Notes: a model not told the origin generated them from the letters alone. DNA of 64,000 bases from SXXZ01 sp041177965 (GCA_041177965.1 JBEGWF010000175.1:1-64000); one strand, 5' to 3'; counted from the stretch's first letter, positions 35,647 through 44,955 are shown. Numbers and translations are program-made.

Positions 35647-37827
35647 TCACTCCCGGGTGATGGTCTCGTCGAGATTGAGCAGCACGCGGGCCACGGCGAG
35701 CCAGCTGGACTCGAAGGGGGCGCCGGGGCCGGCGGCCGAGCGTTCCTCGCGGAGCAGGCGCAACAGTCGCTCCGTTTCCTCGCGAGCCGGTCGTCGGGCG
35801 GTGCACCGGAGGAACCCGTTGGCGATCCGATCGGTGTCCTGGCCGGGTGCGGCTGCCATCTGTCGGGCGATCTGCTGGGCCAGTTCGTGGAACTGGGTGT
35901 CGTTGAGCAGCGTGAGGGCCTGCAGGGGCGTGTTGCTGCGCAGTCGGCGCGTGCAGGTGGTGAAGCTGTCGGGTGCGTCGAAGACGGCCAGGGCCGGATG
36001 CAGTGTGGCCCGCTGGATGCGGGTGTAGATCGCACGCCGGACGCGATGCCCGCCGCTGCTGGCCACCCAATCCCGGTTGGCCTGGGTGAAGGCACCGAGG
36101 CCGGCGGGCTGCGGGGGTTGCACCGGGGGGCCGCCGATGGATCGGTCGAGCCGACCGGAGGCGGCCAGGGCCACGTCGCGGATGATCTCCGCGTCGAGCC
36201 GCAGCCGGTTCTGCCGTGCCAGCCAACGGTTGAGGGGGTCGATGTCCCTGAGGTCGGGCCGGGCCAGCGAGGCCTGTCCATAGGTTTCGGAAAGGACCAC
36301 GAGGCGGTGCAGGTGCTTGAGGCTCCATCCGGATTCCCGGAATTCGACCGCCAGCCAGTCGAGCAGCTCCGGATGGGTGGGCGGGGTGCCCTGGGTGCCG
36401 AAGTCGTTCTCGGTCTCCACGAGGCCGCGGCCGAAGTACTGCTGCCACACGCGGTTGACCAGCACGCGGGCGGTCAGCGGGTGGTCGGGCGAGACCAGCC
36501 ATCGGGCGAGGTCGAGTCGGGTGTGCCGGCCGTTCTTGGCGGGCAGCGGCGGCAGCGCGCGGGGTGTCGCGGGTGGCACCGGTTCGGCGGGGCGGGTGAA
36601 GTCTCCCTGGATGAAGCGTCGGGTGTCGCGGGGTTGGCCGCGTTCGCTCAGGACGAGGGTGGTGGCCCAGCCGCCGGGGTTGCCCTTGGGTTCGCCGGGG
36701 CCGGGCCGGAGGCCCTCGACCTCGAGGGCGGGCTCGTCCTGGTCGTTGAAGAAGGCGAACAAGCCGTAGTAGTCGCGCTGGGAGACGGGGTCGAACTTGT
36801 GGTCGTGGCACTGGGCGCAGCCGATGCTCAATCCGAGCAGGGCCGAGCCCGTGGTGGATACGCGGTCGAAGATCGACTCGATGCGGAACTGTTCCGGGTC
36901 GATCCCGCCCTCCTGGTTGATCTGGGTGTTGCGGTGGAAGCCGGTGGCCACGCGCTGGGCCACGGTGGCACCGGGCAGCAGATCACCGGCGAGCTGTTCG
37001 ATCAGGAATCGGTCGAAGGGTTGGTCGGCGTTGAGGGCGGCCACCACGTGATCGCGATAGGGCCAGATGGATCGGGGGGCGTCGATGCTGTACCCGTTGG
37101 AGTCGGCGTAGCGGGCGACGTCGAGCCACCAGCGTCCCCAGCGTTCGCCGTGGTGCGGCGAGGCGAGCAATCGGTCGACGACCTGGACGCGCTCCGACGG
37201 CGAGTCGTGGGCGGCGAACCGGGTGACCTCCTCGGGAGCGGGCGGTAGCCCCGTGAGGTCGAGATGGACGCGGCGGAGCCAGGTGGCGGGCTCGGCCGGG
37301 GGGGACGATCGAAGGCCGAGGCGTTGATGGCGCTCGCGGACGAAGGCGTCGATGGGGTGGGGGGTGCCCGTGATCCGGGGGAGTGGGACTCGTTGGGGCG
37401 GGACGAAGGACCAGTGGACGAAGATGCCGGGGGACTCGTGCTGTGGGGCGGGGGCGCCGTCTGAGATCCATCGCTGAAGCGTCGCAACCTCGTTGGGATC
37501 CAGAGGAGTCCGCCGATAGGGCATCCGTTCGATGCCGGCATGGGTGCCGTCCAGCACTCGGATCAGGAGGCTTTCGGAGGGTTTCCCCGGCAGCACGGCC
37601 GGGCCGGAGTCGCCGCCTTTCAGTGCGCCGGCCGCGGTGTCGAGGCGGAGGCCCGCTTTCGGATGGTCGGCCCCGTGGCACGAGACGCAGGTCCGGGTGA
37701 GCAGAGGTTTGACCGTCTCGAGGTAGTGGGCCTCGGGGGTGGCCCCGACAGCGGTCAGCGAGCGCGTCAGGGTCAACACGGTTCCGGCCAGAAACCGAAG
37801 GACACGATGGGTGGGCCGGGACTTCAT
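35647..37827 (-). CDS. PSD1-type cytochrome c / DUF1549 / DUF1553 protein
   Basis: A 726-residue exported protein. A signal peptide precedes the planctomycete cytochrome c domain, whose heme motif is CVSCH at residues 47-51 (RTCVSCHGADHPKAGLRLDT). A DUF1549 domain follows (RRVHLDLTGLPPAPEEV, HHGERWGRWWLDVARYADSN, DLLPGATVAQRVATGFHRN), and a C-terminal DUF1553 domain (NRVWQQYFGRGLVETENDFG, SNTPLQALTLLNDTQFHELA). The start at 37827 places the heme domain after a normal signal; the frame remains open another 69 bases. It is first in the minus-strand unit with DUF1501. Confidence 0.95.
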   Translation of the reverse strand: MKSRPTHRVLRFLAGTVLTLTRSLTAVGATPEAHYLETVKPLLTRTCVSCHGADHPKAGLRLDTAAGALKGGDSGPAVLPGKPSESLLIRVLDGTHAGIERMPYRRTPLDPNEVATLQRWISDGAPAPQHESPGIFVHWSFVPPQRVPLPRITGTPHPIDAFVRERHQRLGLRSSPPAEPATWLRRVHLDLTGLPPAPEEVTRFAAHDSPSERVQVVDRLLASPHHGERWGRWWLDVARYADSNGYSIDAPRSIWPYRDHVVAALNADQPFDRFLIEQLAGDLLPGATVAQRVATGFHRNTQINQEGGIDPEQFRIESIFDRVSTTGSALLGLSIGCAQCHDHKFDPVSQRDYYGLFAFFNDQDEPALEVEGLRPGPGEPKGNPGGWATTLVLSERGQPRDTRRFIQGDFTRPAEPVPPATPRALPPLPAKNGRHTRLDLARWLVSPDHPLTARVLVNRVWQQYFGRGLVETENDFGTQGTPPTHPELLDWLAVEFRESGWSLKHLHRLVVLSETYGQASLARPDLRDIDPLNRWLARQNRLRLDAEIIRDVALAASGRLDRSIGGPPVQPPQPAGLGAFTQANRDWVASSGGHRVRRAIYTRIQRATLHPALAVFDAPDSFTTCTRRLRSNTPLQALTLLNDTQFHELAQQIARQMAAAPGQDTDRIANGFLRCTARRPAREETERLLRLLREERSAAGPGAPFESSWLAVARVLLNLDETITRE

Positions 37828-38170
37828 TGAGACTGGGGACAGGCTACAAGCCATTCCCGGAAAGCGAAAGCGTCGGGGTGAGGGGGTGAACGACAAAGGG
37901 ACAGGTTCAAAGTCTTGATCGTTGAATAGAGGGACAGGTTCATTGTTTTATTGTGCATTCCTCACTTCCGGAGCGGGCTTCCGACCTCTCCCACTCCAAT
38001 ACTTGATTCATTTATAACGATAAAGATATTGGCGAGACCGTGGAATGGGAGGTTTATGGGTTTGATAGAGTGACAGGTTCAATGTTTGGTCCGTGACCCG
38101 TTGCGGCGGTTCGGAGGCCGGCGGGGTTCGTGCTGGGCGCGGCCGATCCTTGAAGGCAGGCTGGGTGGCG
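37828..38170. other. Intergenic region (343 bp) with repeat fragments
   Basis: Separates divergent genes. It holds one GGGGACAGGCTAC (37835-37847) 8 bases upstream of the minus-strand start, two AGGGACAGGTTCA copies (37897-37909, 37929-37942), and a variant GAGTGACAGGTTCAATG (38068-38084). A stretch CTTCCGGAGCGGGCTT (37966-37982) resembles the tandem repeat of 3246-3636. An AT-rich patch TTATAACGATAAAGATATTG (38012-38031) is a plausible promoter area. No gene is supported. Confidence 0.75.
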
Positions 38171-38995
38171 ATGAATCGGGCGCTCGGGCTGGGCTTGTGG
38201 GTGCTGTGGTGCGTCGGCGCCGGTCGAGGGATCGCGGTGGAGCGGCCGACCGGTTCGCTGACCGGGACGCTCCGCTGGATGGTCATCGCGCATCGGGGGT
38301 CACACCGGTCCCATCCCGAGAACACCCTGGAGGCCATCGAGGGCGCCATCCGGGCCGGGGCGGATCTGGTCGAGATGGATGTGCGACGGTCGAGCGATGG
38401 GCGGTATCTGCTCATGCACGATGCCACGGTCGATCGGATGACCGATGGCCAAGGGCGGGTTTCGGAGAAGACTTGGGCGGAGTTGTCGGCGCTGAAGGTC
38501 GCGGACAAGGCGCGGACCAACGGAGTACCTTCCCGGATCCCCAGCCTTCAGGAGGCGCTGGAGGCCTGTCGCGGGCGCATCCAAGTGTACCTCGATTTCA
38601 AGGCCGGGGAGCCGGCGGATGTGGTTGGGATCCTGAAGCAATCGGGGATGGAGTCGCGGGTGTGGGTCTACGACCACCCGGGTCGGGCCGGTCGGTGGCG
38701 CCAGGCGTTGCCCGGGGTGCGGTTGATCCTCAGTCCACCGGCCGAGGCCCTGCGGGACGAGGAAGCCCTCCGTCAGTTCGTGTCCCAGTACCGACCCGAG
38801 GTCGTGGATCAGGCCCCGTCCCGGGAGTTCGTCGGGTGGTGTCGGGATCTGGGGGTGCGGGTCTGGGTCGACATCCAGCGACCGGATGAGCGGCCCGGAT
38901 ACTGGGAACGTTTCCTGGGTCTGGGGGTCGACGGGGTCCAGACCGATCATCCGGCCGGATTGAAGGCCTGGTTGGCCACGGTAACGGGACGTTGA
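38171..38995 (+). CDS. Glycerophosphodiester phosphodiesterase
   Basis: A 274-residue exported GDPD. Residues 1-22 form a signal (ALGLGLWVLWCVGAG). The TIM-barrel motifs are VIAHRGSHRSHPENTLEA with catalytic His41, Arg42, Glu50 and Asn51, LVEMDVRRSSDGRYLLMHD with metal ligands Glu68 and Asp70 and catalytic His83, then IPSLQEALEACRG, VYLDFKAG and DGVQTDHPAGL. It should release glycerol-3-phosphate from lipid head groups in the periplasm. I chose the ATG at 38171 over the in-frame upstream starts because the signal peptide begins there. Confidence 0.93.
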   Translation: MNRALGLGLWVLWCVGAGRGIAVERPTGSLTGTLRWMVIAHRGSHRSHPENTLEAIEGAIRAGADLVEMDVRRSSDGRYLLMHDATVDRMTDGQGRVSEKTWAELSALKVADKARTNGVPSRIPSLQEALEACRGRIQVYLDFKAGEPADVVGILKQSGMESRVWVYDHPGRAGRWRQALPGVRLILSPPAEALRDEEALRQFVSQYRPEVVDQAPSREFVGWCRDLGVRVWVDIQRPDERPGYWERFLGLGVDGVQTDHPAGLKAWLATVTGR

Positions 38996-39296
38996 CGGTG
39001 GCGGTGGGGCCTTGGGTGGATCCGGCCGACGGAGCCGCCGCCGGGACAAAGGGGGCGCTCCGATTCAGGAATTCAAGGCGGGTCGCATCCTGAAAATGTA
39101 TATCGTTAAAATATTTCATCAGAAACATTGTTTTCAATCATTAGAAAACATTTGTAAACGTTTCTGACAGAGCGTAAGGATTGGCCATTCCCCGGTCCGA
39201 TTCCCGATCGCCTGAAGCCCTCGGCAACCCGTTGTCCAAGAGCAGGTTCACGGCAGCCGTGTCGCGGTCCTGGGGTGTTCGAACAGCACCTCCTCC
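38996..39296. promoter_or_regulatory. AT-rich upstream region (301 bp) with a dyad
   Basis: Unusually AT-rich for this genome between about 39090 and 39165. A perfect 7-bp inverted repeat TGTTTTC-N8-GAAAACA lies at 39129-39150, inside a looser GAAAC...GTTTC frame (39122-39126 and 39160-39164). It likely contains the promoter and perhaps an operator for the gene starting at 39297, but I cannot name boxes with confidence. TATATCGTTAAAATATTT at 39099-39116 also looks like open promoter DNA. Confidence 0.45.
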
Positions 39297-42200
39297 ATGA
39301 AACCCTCCAAATCCCTGCCGATTCTGGCCGCCGCGCTCGTGGCAGGCCCGATGTTCGGCCAAGCACTTCCCGGGAAACCGGAAGACAACGGTGTCAGCCC
39401 CATCGGCGAGACCGTGTATGTCAACACCTCCGACACCATCAACAACACCAAGACCGAGAGTCTTGGGGTGGCCATCGGTCGCAACGGCAACGTGATCGTC
39501 GGTTGGGAGGACGATGGCGACGCCCTGTCGGACCTCGAAGCGGTCTGGACCCTGTTCGACCGCGACAGCAAGCCGATCACCCCCGAGACGACCATCACCT
39601 CGGTGGATCCGGCGTTCGCCGGGCAGACGCTCACCTCCCGGTTCCTGTCGTACTTCCGGAAGGACGGCAGCGCGGTCTCCGGTCGGACCGGTTGGGGTCC
39701 CAAGATCAAGTCCAACCTCTTCGGAGACGGCCTGGGCATGGGCTCGACCGCCTTCGACCTCGGGCTCGAGGTGGTGGAGTTCGCCGGGTATCAGGATGCC
39801 GGCGACTGGCCGGCGGTGCAGTTGCTGACCGATGCCGGCACCCCGGTGGGCATCGTGAACGGGGTTCCCGTCGAGTACGGAGCCCGTCCCGGCAACATCC
39901 GCATCGGCGACTGGGAGTTCCTCTCCACCGGCAACGTGGTGGTGATCGGCGAAAGCCGTCAGGGTGACGATCTCGTGGGGCTCTACAAGGGCGATGCCGC
40001 GGCCAACCACGTGACCGTCCGCGTCGTCGACAAGACGGGCAAGGAGATCAAGGCCACCCAGTTGGCCAGCGCCACGCCCACCAAGAGCGAGATGTGGCAC
40101 GGGTCGGGTGTGACCAAGAACGGGTTCGCCGTCCGGTTCTCGGACAATGGTCCGGGGCGCGTCCGTCTCTTCGACAACGCCGGCACGCCGGTCTCGACCA
40201 ACATCGACCTGGCGGCGGTCTCGGGCAATCCGATCGCCGGTGCCGGCGGCCGCGGCGACGGCGTGGGCTTCCACGGCAACGGCAACGATGCCTACGCCTC
40301 GGTGGCCATCGGCAAGGATGCGGACGGCAAGAACCACGTCTGGCTCACGGTGCTCAACGCCAACGGCACGCTGCGCTGGAGCAGGACCGTGGCCGACGAC
40401 ATGGAGCTGCTGGCCCCGGGACGCTGCGACGTGGGCATCGATTCGCTCGGTCGGGTCGCGGTGGTGTTCGACGACACCGCCGGCACCGGAGGCAACGCCC
40501 GGATCATCCTGGGGCGGGTCTTCGACGCCACGGGCAAGGCGATGGGCAAGACCTTCTACGTGAGCGAGAAGGAACTGCCTGCCCCCGAGACGCTGGAGTC
40601 CAAGAATCCCCGCGTGGCCTTCCGCAACGACTCGATCGCGGTGGTCTGGGAGAGCCGCAACAGCGGCGAGCCCGAGAATCGGGTGGTGGCCCTGCGGCAG
40701 TTCGTCATCCCGGTGCGTCCGGGCAGCATCGAATCGGCCGGCCTCAAGCGCATCGTCTCCGACAGGCCCGTCATCGTTCCTGCGGCCGATTCGCTCGGCA
40801 ACTGGGAGCCCTTCGCCTCCGTGGTGGGCACCTCGACCTTCCTCATCGAGGGCAACACCTTCGCCGATGGCAGCACCACCGAGCAGCGCTACGTCGTGGC
40901 CATGCAGCCCGCGGCGGGCGGAGCGATGAAGTTGGGCGAGGCCTTCTTCAACGATGCGGGCACGCCCTTCAAGGGAGCGATCAACGCCTCGCGGCAGAAC
41001 GGCAATCCGGGTCGGGTCGCGGGTGATCCCCGTCCGGGCGCGGTCAACTTCATCACCGGTGCCGAGGCCTCCCCGCACGTGATCGAGGGATTCAACAGCG
41101 ACAACCGTTTCACCGGCGGATTCGATCGCCTGGGTGACGGCCGCTACGGCACCGTTCAGACCTTCAAGGTCGATCCGGCCACGCTCGCCCAGACGGCCCT
41201 GAGCAAGGCGCAGGACTCGGCCAACGGTCGGCGCACCTCCGGCACCGCCCCTGGCAACCAGATCTCCCGCTTCGGCGGCGATGTGGCCGCCTTGAGCGAC
41301 GGCAACTTCGTCTCCGTGGTCGAGGATCGCTCCAACCAATTGCGCCCCGACGGCAATTGCGCCACCGCCACCATCTTCTCCCCCGATGGCAAGGTGGTGA
41401 AGGAGGCCTTCAAGGTGGCCGACGGCGACCTCTGGGCCAACGTCGCCGCCTTCAAGGGAGGTTTCGCCGTGCGAGTGGCGGGCAAGTTCCACTTCTACAA
41501 CAACGCCGGCGAACTGCAGGGTGAACCGGTCGCGCAGACGGCCTCCGGCGAGAACTTCGACGGCGGCCGAGGCGATGGCACCCGCCTGGGCGGCCACATC
41601 AATCAACCTTGGGTGTTCCTCGTGGGCCGCGTCTTGAACTCCACAGCGGTCCGGGTGGCCATCTGGGATGCCCGCACCCGCACCGTGGCCGCGCTGGCCG
41701 ATGTGAGCGAGGGCGGCTTCCGCGCCGACGCCGATCGTGCCGTGGTGGCTGCCGACGGTCTGGGCCGCTTCACGGTGGCCTGGGTCTCCAAGCCGGATGG
41801 GTACGAAGCCCAGCAGGTCGCGGCCCGCGTCTTCGAGATGGACGAGGCCACCAAGACGGTCAAACCGCTCACGCCGAGCTTCCTGCCGTTCATCAACGCC
41901 GCCCCGGTGGGTGGCATCCGCTCGGTCGGCATGAGTGTCGCCATGACCACCAAGGAGGTTCTCGTGGCCGCCAAGGGGGAGATCAACCTGCAGAACAAGC
42001 CCGAACAGGGGGCCGATTCCACCAAGGAGATCAACTTCTACACGGTGATCTCCCACCCGGTGCCCAAGGACGACCCGACTCCGGCCGCAGGCGGTTCCAC
42101 AACCACGGCCCCGCGCATCTCGGTGGCGCTGGTCAATGGACAGCTCACCATCACTTCCGATCCGCAGCCGCTGCCGGCGGGTTTCGTGTTCGAGGTGGCG

Positions 42201-42305
42201 CCCAGTCTGACCGGTCCATGGGTGCCGCAGGCCGGAGCCAACACCCCGATCACGCTGCCGCTGGGCACCGACACGGCCCGCTTCCTGCGCGCCATCAAGC
42301 GCTGA
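39297..42305 (+). CDS. Large secreted beta-repeat protein, 1,002 residues
   Basis: Exported, with a signal at residues 1-21 (LPILAAALVAGPMFGQ). Several short segments repeat a strand pattern of glycine, hydrophobic, tryptophan: SLGVAIGRNGNVIVGWEDD, VGIDSLGRVAVVFDDTAGTG, NDSIAVVWESRNSGEPENR, GRFTVAWVSKPDG. These suggest a multi-bladed beta-propeller. A Pro/Thr-rich linker (PVPKDDPTPAAGGSTTTAPR) leads to a C-terminal module with LTGPWVPQAGANTPITLP and TARFLRAIKR that resembles the C-termini of the two other giant exported proteins in this window. Function unknown. It follows the AT-rich region and is ended by a strong terminator. Confidence 0.88.
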   Translation: MKPSKSLPILAAALVAGPMFGQALPGKPEDNGVSPIGETVYVNTSDTINNTKTESLGVAIGRNGNVIVGWEDDGDALSDLEAVWTLFDRDSKPITPETTITSVDPAFAGQTLTSRFLSYFRKDGSAVSGRTGWGPKIKSNLFGDGLGMGSTAFDLGLEVVEFAGYQDAGDWPAVQLLTDAGTPVGIVNGVPVEYGARPGNIRIGDWEFLSTGNVVVIGESRQGDDLVGLYKGDAAANHVTVRVVDKTGKEIKATQLASATPTKSEMWHGSGVTKNGFAVRFSDNGPGRVRLFDNAGTPVSTNIDLAAVSGNPIAGAGGRGDGVGFHGNGNDAYASVAIGKDADGKNHVWLTVLNANGTLRWSRTVADDMELLAPGRCDVGIDSLGRVAVVFDDTAGTGGNARIILGRVFDATGKAMGKTFYVSEKELPAPETLESKNPRVAFRNDSIAVVWESRNSGEPENRVVALRQFVIPVRPGSIESAGLKRIVSDRPVIVPAADSLGNWEPFASVVGTSTFLIEGNTFADGSTTEQRYVVAMQPAAGGAMKLGEAFFNDAGTPFKGAINASRQNGNPGRVAGDPRPGAVNFITGAEASPHVIEGFNSDNRFTGGFDRLGDGRYGTVQTFKVDPATLAQTALSKAQDSANGRRTSGTAPGNQISRFGGDVAALSDGNFVSVVEDRSNQLRPDGNCATATIFSPDGKVVKEAFKVADGDLWANVAAFKGGFAVRVAGKFHFYNNAGELQGEPVAQTASGENFDGGRGDGTRLGGHINQPWVFLVGRVLNSTAVRVAIWDARTRTVAALADVSEGGFRADADRAVVAADGLGRFTVAWVSKPDGYEAQQVAARVFEMDEATKTVKPLTPSFLPFINAAPVGGIRSVGMSVAMTTKEVLVAAKGEINLQNKPEQGADSTKEINFYTVISHPVPKDDPTPAAGGSTTTAPRISVALVNGQLTITSDPQPLPAGFVFEVAPSLTGPWVPQAGANTPITLPLGTDTARFLRAIKR

Positions 42306-42324
42306 GTCGGCGGTGGTTCGACAT

Positions 42325-42353
42325 GGGGGCTGGAGCGATCCAGCCCCCTTTTT
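42325..42353 (+). terminator. Intrinsic terminator
   Basis: GGGGGCTGGA (42325-42334), loop GCGA, TCCAGCCCCC (42339-42348), then TTTTT, 20 bases after the stop of the 1,002-residue protein. A textbook structure, also sealing off the next operon. Confidence 0.93.
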
Positions 42354-42413
42354 CGTGACCGCCCGGCCCGCTGACCGCTGGCCATCGGATCCTCGTTGGG
42401 GCAGACTGGCTCC

Positions 42414-43316
42414 ATGTTCTCCCTGCGTGGTTCCCTGACCGGGGTTTTGGTGTTGGCCGCCGTCCTCCCCGTCCTTTCCGAAACCCTGTGGACGGCCCGC
42501 CCCTTTTCCTCGGATGGATTCACCACGGGCATCGAAGGGCCCGCCTGCGACCGCTCCGGGGCGGTGTTCTGTGTCGGCTTCGGTGATCCGCGCAACATCG
42601 CCCGCGTGACTCCGGACGGGCGCGCCGAACGGTTCTTGGCCCTGCCCGAGGGCAGCGCGGGCAACGGGATCCGCTTCGACCGATCCGGGCGCATGTACGT
42701 CGCGGACTACACCGGGCACAAGGTCCACCGGATCGATCCGGCGACGCGGCAGCGGGTGACGGTCGTGCATGAACCCCGGATGAATCAACCCAACGACCTG
42801 GCCATCGCCGCCGATGGCACCCTGTACGCCAGCGATCCGAACTGGAAGGACGGGACCGGTCAGTTGTGGCGGGTGGATCCGAAGGGCGCGGCCCATCGGG
42901 AGGCCGAGGGCATGGGCACCACCAACGGCATCGAGGTGAGTCCCGACGGCAAGCGACTTTATGTCAACGAGAGCGTCCAGCGGCGGATCTGGGTGTTCGA
43001 CATCGGCCCCGACGGCCGCCTCGGGAAGCGGCGTCTGTTCAAGGAATTCCCGGACCACGGCTTCGATGGCATGCGCTGCGATGTGGACGGCAACCTTTAC
43101 GTCACCCGTCATGGCAAGGGCACGGTGGTGAAGCTGTCCCCCTCGGCGGAGATCCTGCGTGAGATCGACGTGCTCGGACCGCATCCCACCAACCTCTGCT
43201 TCGGGGGTGACGACGGATGCACCGTCCTTGTCACCGAGGCGCATGCGAAGCGTCTGGTGAGTTTTCGGGTCGATCGGCCGGGTCTGGAGTGGGCCCGCTG
43301 GAAGGCCGCCCGATGA
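42414..43316 (+). CDS. SMP-30/gluconolactonase-family lactonase, exported
   Basis: A 300-residue six-bladed propeller enzyme, likely a sugar-acid lactonase. The signal is SLTGVLVLAAVLPVLS. Family ligands are visible: Glu41 in TTGIEGPACD, the Asn of QPNDLAIAADG and of TTNGIEVSPDGKRLYVNES, and the Asp of FDGMRCDVDGNLYV. It is the first of three genes with four-base stop/start overlaps (ATGA), so the lactonase, kinase and aldolase form one translationally coupled unit. The next genes suggest a 2-keto-3-deoxygalactonate or gluconate pathway, hence a galactono- or gluconolactone substrate. An ATG 18 bases upstream is less likely. Confidence 0.9.
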   Translation: MFSLRGSLTGVLVLAAVLPVLSETLWTARPFSSDGFTTGIEGPACDRSGAVFCVGFGDPRNIARVTPDGRAERFLALPEGSAGNGIRFDRSGRMYVADYTGHKVHRIDPATRQRVTVVHEPRMNQPNDLAIAADGTLYASDPNWKDGTGQLWRVDPKGAAHREAEGMGTTNGIEVSPDGKRLYVNESVQRRIWVFDIGPDGRLGKRRLFKEFPDHGFDGMRCDVDGNLYVTRHGKGTVVKLSPSAEILREIDVLGPHPTNLCFGGDDGCTVLVTEAHAKRLVSFRVDRPGLEWARWKAAR

Positions 43317-44302
43317 ACTTCATCGCCTGCGATTGGGGAACCTCGCGCCTGAGGGTCCGATGGCGGGGGCCCGACGGCCTGCGGGAGGTCGCCTCCGACG
43401 ACGGGGCTTCCCGATTGGCCGCGCGGGGCGGTGATCGGGCCAGGGTCTTCGAGGAGGCCTTGCGCGAGGCCTTGCAACGTCTCGGGGCCCCGGCCGGGTT
43501 GCCGGTGCTCGTCTCCGGCATGGCCAGCTCGAGCATCGGTTGGATCGAGTTGCCCTACGCCCGGTTGCCGTTCCGATTGGATGGCTCCGGTGTCGTCGGG
43601 CGTTGGACGACCTCGGACGATCGATGTCGGGTCTGCCTCATCTCGGGGGTGCGGGATCAAGACGACATGATGCGCGGCGAGGAGACCCAGGCCCTGGGTT
43701 GGGCCGAGGCGGTCGAGCAGGCCGGACATGCCCTCCCGGAGCGGGCCACGTTGGTGTTGCCCGGGACGCATTCGAAGCATATCCGGGTCGAATCCGGGGC
43801 GTTGACGTCGATCTCGACCTTCATGACGGGCGAACTGTTCGAGGTGTTCTGCCGGCACAGCGTGCTGCGACATTCGGTGGCCACCGAGGCGACCTCCGCT
43901 GGGACCGGCGATTCGGAAGTTCCGGTGGACTCCGGCGCATTCTCGGAGGGAGTTCGGGCGTCGGCTCGTCCCGGTCTTGCCGCGGCCCTGTTCCAGGTCC
44001 GAAGCCGGCAGGTGTTGTCGGGGCGCGACCCGGTCTCGAATCGATCCTTCCTCAGCGGGTTGCTGATCGGGGCCGAACTCCGCTCTCTCGAGGCCGGGGA
44101 AGCCCCTGTGATCCTAGCCGCCGGCACGGGGCTCCGTGAGGCCTACACGCGGGCGGCCTCCGAGTGCGGACTGTCGGGGCGTTGGAGTGCCATCGAGGTC
44201 GACGGGTTGGCCGAATTGGGGCAGCGTCGCCTCTGGAGACGGTGGGAATCCGGCCAAGGGCTGGTCGCATCGCCGGATCCGGATCCCCGCGCCCGCCCAT
44301 GA
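43313..44302 (+). CDS. dgoK: 2-dehydro-3-deoxygalactonokinase
   Basis: A 329-residue DgoK, which phosphorylates 2-keto-3-deoxygalactonate (KDGal) in the De Ley-Doudoroff route. The N-terminal phosphate motif IACDWGTSRLRVRW, PVLVSGMASSSIGWIELPYA, ISGVRDQDDMMRGEETQALG, LVLPGTHSKHIRVESGAL and ISTFMTGELFEVFCRHSVL are characteristic. The start ATGA overlaps the lactonase stop. Its own stop overlaps the aldolase start. Slightly longer than the roughly 290-residue enterobacterial enzyme, with the extra length in the region EATSAGTGDSEVPVD. Confidence 0.94.
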   Translation: MNFIACDWGTSRLRVRWRGPDGLREVASDDGASRLAARGGDRARVFEEALREALQRLGAPAGLPVLVSGMASSSIGWIELPYARLPFRLDGSGVVGRWTTSDDRCRVCLISGVRDQDDMMRGEETQALGWAEAVEQAGHALPERATLVLPGTHSKHIRVESGALTSISTFMTGELFEVFCRHSVLRHSVATEATSAGTGDSEVPVDSGAFSEGVRASARPGLAAALFQVRSRQVLSGRDPVSNRSFLSGLLIGAELRSLEAGEAPVILAAGTGLREAYTRAASECGLSGRWSAIEVDGLAELGQRRLWRRWESGQGLVASPDPDPRARP

Positions 44303-44955
44303 GCACGACCTTCAACGACACGCTGTTCCGCTCCCTGCCCATCGTGGGCATCCTGCGCTTCTTTCCCCGTGCCCAGGTCGAGCATCTGGTGCCCGCCGTG
44401 ATGGCCGGCGGCCTGGTGAATCTGGAGGTGACGCTCAACAGTCCGGGCGCGGCCGACCTGATCCGCCTGACCCGCGACCTCATGGGCGATCGCGGCAACG
44501 TGGGGGCCGGAACGGTCACCTCGATGGAGGATCTCCGGTCGGCCCTCGATGCCGGGGCGAGTTTCATCGTCACCCCGGTGGTCCTGCCGGAGGTCATCCG
44601 GGCCTGCGTCGATGCGGGGGTGCCGGTCATGCCCGGGGCGATGACCCCGACGGAGATCTTCACCGCCTGGAAGCTCGGGGCCACGATGGTCAAGGTGTTC
44701 CCCGCCGACCAGCTGGGGCCGGGTCACCTGAAGGCGGTGAAGGCCCCCTTCCCGCAGATCCCGCTCATGCCGACCGGCGGTGTCACGGTGGAGACCCTGC
44801 CCGCTTTCCGGGATGCCGGGGCCGATGCCTTCGGCGTCGGCGGTCCGTTGTTCGATCCGCGTCAGGTGGCCGCTGCCAACTGGGATTGGTTCCGTGAGCG
44901 CGCCTCCCGATTCCGGGATGCCTATCGGGCCGATGCTTCGACCGCTGCCCGCTGA
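44299..44955 (+). CDS. 2-dehydro-3-deoxy-6-phosphogalactonate/-gluconate aldolase
   Basis: A 218-residue class I KDPG/KDPGal aldolase that cleaves the kinase product to pyruvate and glyceraldehyde-3-phosphate. PIVGILRFF, the general base Glu43 in NLEVTLNSPG, VGAGTVTSMEDL, FIVTPVVLPEVIRACVDAG and the Schiff-base Lys132 in TMVKVFPADQLG mark the family. PLMPTGGVTVETLPAFRDAGA is the phosphate-binding end. It has an ATGA overlap with dgoK. The dehydratase that would feed the kinase (galactonate dehydratase) is not in this window. Confidence 0.94.
   Translation: MSTTFNDTLFRSLPIVGILRFFPRAQVEHLVPAVMAGGLVNLEVTLNSPGAADLIRLTRDLMGDRGNVGAGTVTSMEDLRSALDAGASFIVTPVVLPEVIRACVDAGVPVMPGAMTPTEIFTAWKLGATMVKVFPADQLGPGHLKAVKAPFPQIPLMPTGGVTVETLPAFRDAGADAFGVGGPLFDPRQVAAANWDWFRERASRFRDAYRADASTAAR

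Noticed and set aside
39141..43244. A frame of more than 1,300 codons on the minus strand, opposite the secreted protein and lactonase genes
   Set aside because: Produced by GC-rich third positions of real plus-strand genes; the translation is a His/Gly/Asp-rich jumble with no family motif. The same applies to long minus-strand frames at 47945-52192 and 59104-61767.
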